Position numbers and translations under genes: made by a program | Assembly: GCF_003946445.1 (NCBI RefSeq) | Contig: NZ_RHOF01000001.1 | Coordinates: forward strand, 62,001-126,000 | Source of the DNA: Loigolactobacillus jiayinensis | GTDB taxonomy: Bacteria > Bacillota > Bacilli > Lactobacillales > Lactobacillaceae | Direction: 5' to 3' | Length of the DNA: 64,000 nucleotides | Shown: piece by piece, positions 61,921 through 64,000 of the stretch | How the letters are laid out: the number at the start of each line of letters is the position of its first letter | Numbering within the stretch: the stretch's first letter is position 1 | Notes under the pieces: model-generated | What the model saw: only the letters and a program-made list of their open reading frames with translations | The model's database searches: none | What the model was told of the DNA's origin: nothing

Positions 61921-62463
61921 TTGAATTTTACATTTAACGACAAACCAACGCAGCAGCGAATTCAACTTGCATTGGAACAATTTACTAATGGAAAAACGGC
62001 CGATGACAAGATGGTCGGGTTATTTCTCGAATTGCAATGGACTTACCGAACAATGCAGCAACAGTACGACCAACTACTTGGCCGGTTTCACCTATCCGAA
62101 TCTCAATTTATCATTTTGATGTTTTTAGAAGAGGCGCCAAATCATGCTCATCTGCCTTCTGAATTAGCGGACCAATTAGGGAGTTCACGAGCAACAATCA
62201 CTAAACTCGTTAATCATATGCAAAAAGATGGCTTGGTAGTTAAGCAACATTCAAAAGTTGATAAGCGAAGTGTAACCATTCAAATAACTGCGCAGGGATC
62301 GCATTTTTTGAAAACCTTCTTGCCTAAAAACTTTGAAGCGGTAAATACAATTATGGATAATTTGTCTGCCGACGAGATTCAACAACTATTCTTACTACTC
62401 CAAAAAGTAAAACAAGGAACACAAAATTTAAAACAAGAAATGGAGTCCACGCACCATGAATAA
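61921..62463 (+). CDS. MarR-family transcription regulator
   Basis: This 180-residue winged-helix regulator ('LHLPSELADQLGSSRATITKLVNHMQKDGLV'-type core: 'LPSELADQLGSSRATIT', then 'DKRSVTIQITAQG' as the wing) has a somewhat long N-terminus of about 40 residues. The start is TTG 61921 after AAGGAG. The stop overlaps the rhodanese-like gene. A perfect palindrome at its promoter suggests autorepression. Confidence 0.9.
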   Translation: MNFTFNDKPTQQRIQLALEQFTNGKTADDKMVGLFLELQWTYRTMQQQYDQLLGRFHLSESQFIILMFLEEAPNHAHLPSELADQLGSSRATITKLVNHMQKDGLVVKQHSKVDKRSVTIQITAQGSHFLKTFLPKNFEAVNTIMDNLSADEIQQLFLLLQKVKQGTQNLKQEMESTHHE

Positions 62464-62818
62464 TAAAAAAATTGAGTTACTACAAACATATCTTAGCCTT
62501 TATATTGATCATCACAAGGTTCTAAACGGTTTGGAAGGCCCAGATTCACCTTATGTCATTTTAGATGTTCGAAACGCTCCCGCTCAGGTAAAACAAGACC
62601 AAATTAAAGGCGCCATTGCAATGCCGGCAAAGGACTTAACCGAACACTTGAGTGAACTTGATAAAAGCAAACAGTATGTCGTTTACGACTGGACTGGTGG
62701 AACGACACTTGGAAAAGCAGCACTGTTGATTCTTCTTTCAAACGGATTTGAAGCATATGAATTAGCCGGCGCCCTTGAAGGTTGGAAGGGTATGCATTTA
62801 CCAATTGAAAAGATTTAA
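62456..62818 (+). CDS. Rhodanese-like domain protein lacking the catalytic Cys
   Basis: This 120-residue single rhodanese domain has 'VILDVRNAP' near 31-39 and 'YELAGALEGWKGM' at the end. Where active rhodaneses have Cys at the start of the active loop, it has Asp ('VVYDWTGGTTLGKAAL', about 75-90), so it should not transfer sulfur and may be a binding or regulatory domain. It is cotranscribed with the MarR regulator (8-base overlap). Confidence 0.85.
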   Translation: MNNKKIELLQTYLSLYIDHHKVLNGLEGPDSPYVILDVRNAPAQVKQDQIKGAIAMPAKDLTEHLSELDKSKQYVVYDWTGGTTLGKAALLILLSNGFEAYELAGALEGWKGMHLPIEKI

Positions 62819-62857
62819 ACAAAGAGGGCTGAGGAAAATTTAATTTTCAACCCAAAT

Positions 62858-62908
62858 AAAGAGATCCTGAAAAGAAGTTTTTTCTTTTTCAGAATCTCTT
62901 TATTATTA
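62858..62908 (+). terminator. Intrinsic terminator after the rhodanese-like gene
   Basis: AAAGAGAT-C-CTGAAAA pairs with TTTTCAG-A-ATCTCTTT around a T-rich loop. Confidence 0.75.
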
Positions 62909-63048
62909 TGTAAACAGGAAACCATTCCTACTGGTGTAACTACGAATCTTTTTCATAAGGCATTTACTCCTTTCATCTGGATTAATTGGTTGTTATACTG
63001 GGCAAGCTTAAGCGCTAGTAATTTGGAAAAATGGCTTCGTAGTTATAT

Positions 63049-63077
63049 TTGACTACAGGGCAACAATACCTTATAAT
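63049..63077 (+). promoter_or_regulatory. Promoter of the toxin-antitoxin operon
   Basis: TTGACT (63049-63054), exactly 17 bases, perfect TATAAT (63072-63077), 24 bases before the antitoxin start. Confidence 0.8.
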
Positions 63078-63100
63078 ATACAGTACAAGGAGGGATCAAT

Positions 63101-63337
63101 ATGGCACAAGCAACCTCAGTTCGGTTTGATGACACAACCGATAAATTGTTAAAAGCATATATCGCATCACATAACATTAGTAAGTCAGACTTTATTAAAC
63201 AGGCAGTAGCGGCACAGCTAGAAGATTGGTCCGATGTTCAGGCTGCCGACCTAGCCTATCAAGAATGGAAGCAAGATAACTTTAAGACGATGGGCTGGCA
63301 AGATACGCTTAAAGATTTAGAGCTTGACGATGAGTAA
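63101..63337 (+). CDS. RelB/DinJ-type antitoxin (ribbon-helix-helix)
   Basis: This 78-residue protein has an N-terminal ribbon-helix-helix ('TSVRFDDTTDKLLKAYIASH', 5-24, 'NISKSDFIKQAV') for operator binding and an acidic C-terminal half that should wrap the toxin. CAAGGAGGG precedes the ATG. The last codons overlap the toxin gene by 8 bases, the usual antitoxin-first layout. Confidence 0.88.
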   Translation: MAQATSVRFDDTTDKLLKAYIASHNISKSDFIKQAVAAQLEDWSDVQAADLAYQEWKQDNFKTMGWQDTLKDLELDDE

Positions 63338-63641
63338 ATATGAGGTTCGTACTACAAAGTACTTTCGTCAATCTATGAAAAAACTTGATAAATCGACGCA
63401 GCGTGCGATAGTTAAATTCATTCAAAAGCATTTAGTCGATGTTGATTATCCAGCGTCACCTGGGAAAAAGTTAGTTAGCGATCTGTCCGGGTATACACGT
63501 TTTCGAATCGGTTCATATCGATTAATCACAGTCGTAGATGATGATCGTTTGATTATTACCAATATTTATGTTGCCAAGCGTGAACAAGTTTATGATTTAG
63601 ATTCAGATAAATTACCGAGACCTAATTTTGATGACAGATAA
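63330..63641 (+). CDS. RelE/ParE-superfamily toxin
   Basis: From ATG 63330 this 103-residue protein has the RelE fold pattern: 'RTTKYFRQSMKKLDKSTQRAI' N-terminal helices, 'GYTRFRIGSYRLI' and 'IITNIYVAKREQVY' C-terminal strands with basic residues. RelE toxins cleave mRNA in the ribosome; ParE types hit gyrase. The Arg-rich 'RFRIGSYR' is typical of RelE. It is coupled to the antitoxin and may stabilise the putative island. Confidence 0.87.
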   Translation: MSKYEVRTTKYFRQSMKKLDKSTQRAIVKFIQKHLVDVDYPASPGKKLVSDLSGYTRFRIGSYRLITVVDDDRLIITNIYVAKREQVYDLDSDKLPRPNFDDR

Positions 63642-63643
63642 GT

Positions 63644-63678
63644 AAAACCACAATTGCAAATTGTAATTGTGGTTTTTT
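63644..63678. terminator. Terminator after the toxin gene
   Basis: AAAACCACAATT and AATTGTGGTTTT form a perfect 12-bp stem with a short loop and T tail. Confidence 0.85.
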
Positions 63679-64000
63679 AACGTTGAAGGAGTGGCTTACG
63701 ATTGAGATCTCGAACGAATATATAGTATATTTCAATGGAGATCAGGCGATTAAGCATGCTTTGTTGGTGAGTTCACCAACAAATGTGGCCATGAACGAAT
63801 AAAGCGTTGAAATATCAATGCTTTTAACGTAACTGTTACTGCCGAGTGGGAATAGATTTATAATTTTTCAAACAAGTTCAGCTCTGTGGCAACTCGTAAA
63901 AAAGGTTGTCGGGGGGCTGTTTTTTGTTTTCTGTAAAAGGAAGCTAAAAGATAAAACTCGATTGTCAGACGGTAAATTAGACGGTACATTTTATTTTGCC
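63679..64000. other. Non-coding right edge with an inverted repeat, guaA-end copy and a hairpin
   Basis: TTTGTTGGTGA-GT-TCACCAACAAA (63760-63783) is a perfect 11-bp inverted repeat. The guaA 3'-end copy follows at 63838-63853. AGCTCTGTGGCAAC and GTTGTCGGGGGGCT (about 63890-63930) could form a terminator with the T run after them. No gene is supported up to the edge. Confidence 0.6.
63838..63853 (+). repeat. guaA 3'-end copy, candidate attachment site (right copy)
   Basis: ACTGCCGAGTGGGAAT matches the guaA end at 59765-59780 with one mismatch. In frame it reads TAEWE then TAG, echoing the TVEWE-stop end of GuaA. Sequence upstream of it is not guaA, so it is a short duplicated end and not a gene copy. 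Confidence 0.55.

Noticed and set aside
60108-63641. Prophage
   Set aside because: No integrase, phage structural, lysis or replication genes are visible; only the attachment-like repeat and accessory genes are present.

Overview
The window is chromosomal DNA of a low-to-moderate GC Gram-positive bacterium, almost certainly a member of the Lactobacillaceae. Gene order (M16 peptidase pair, ymfI, rodZ-like, pgsA, cinA, recA, rny; then tagO, yvyE, comFA, comFC, hpf, secA, prfB), strong GGAGG ribosome-binding sites, frequent TTG/GTG starts, a short SecA without its zinc tail, two pstB copies and an LpdB/LpdD pair all fit lactobacilli. The species cannot be fixed from the sequence. I saw no rRNA, tRNA, CRISPR array, intact insertion sequence or integrase.

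Layout. 0-11 kb: housekeeping (peptidases, RodZ-like, phospholipid synthesis, CinA, LexA-boxed recA, RNase Y, TagO). 11-19 kb: yvyE diverging from the comFA-comFC competence operon, hpf with a structured leader, secA, a 98-bp tandem-repeat array, and prfB with its programmed +1 frameshift. 19-28 kb: a MinJ-like PDZ membrane protein, the two-component pair phoP-phoR, and the phosphate operon pstS-pstC-pstA-pstB-pstB-phoU behind Pho-box-like repeats.

28-41 kb is the most unusual part. Operon 1 (+) encodes a sulfonate/taurine-type ABC importer, a fucose-isomerase-like protein and a class II aldolase. Facing it (-) is an operon with an aldehyde dehydrogenase and a PfkA-like kinase. Diverging from that, operon 2 (+) has a second, SsuABC-type importer whose genes are interrupted by a membrane acyltransferase and an acyl-CoA-ligase-like enzyme. 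All three promoters carry the same kind of direct repeat (TTTAAGTT-like, 11-bp period) where the -35 box should be, followed by a -10 box, which suggests one regulon under an OmpR/PhoP-type regulator. Import, isomerisation, phosphorylation, aldol cleavage and aldehyde oxidation together look like a sulfoglycolysis-type pathway for a sulfonated sugar. This is inference.

41-43 kb is gene-poor and holds a possible three-way-junction RNA or MITE-like element, a perfect 18-bp hairpin and a 122-bp tandem repeat. 43-55 kb: a TipA-like MerR regulator, a LysR regulator diverging from lpdB-lpdD, a PepSY-like lipoprotein, a CPA2 antiporter, a DedA protein, HelD, and a TPP-riboswitch-controlled thiamine-precursor transporter. 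55-60 kb: DegV, a thioesterase, coaA and guaA. 60-63.9 kb: AT-richer accessory genes (Crp/Fnr-like, quinone reductase-like, MarR, pseudo-rhodanese, RelBE-type toxin-antitoxin). They lie between the 3' end of guaA and an imperfect copy of that end, which is what integration of a genomic island at guaA would leave.
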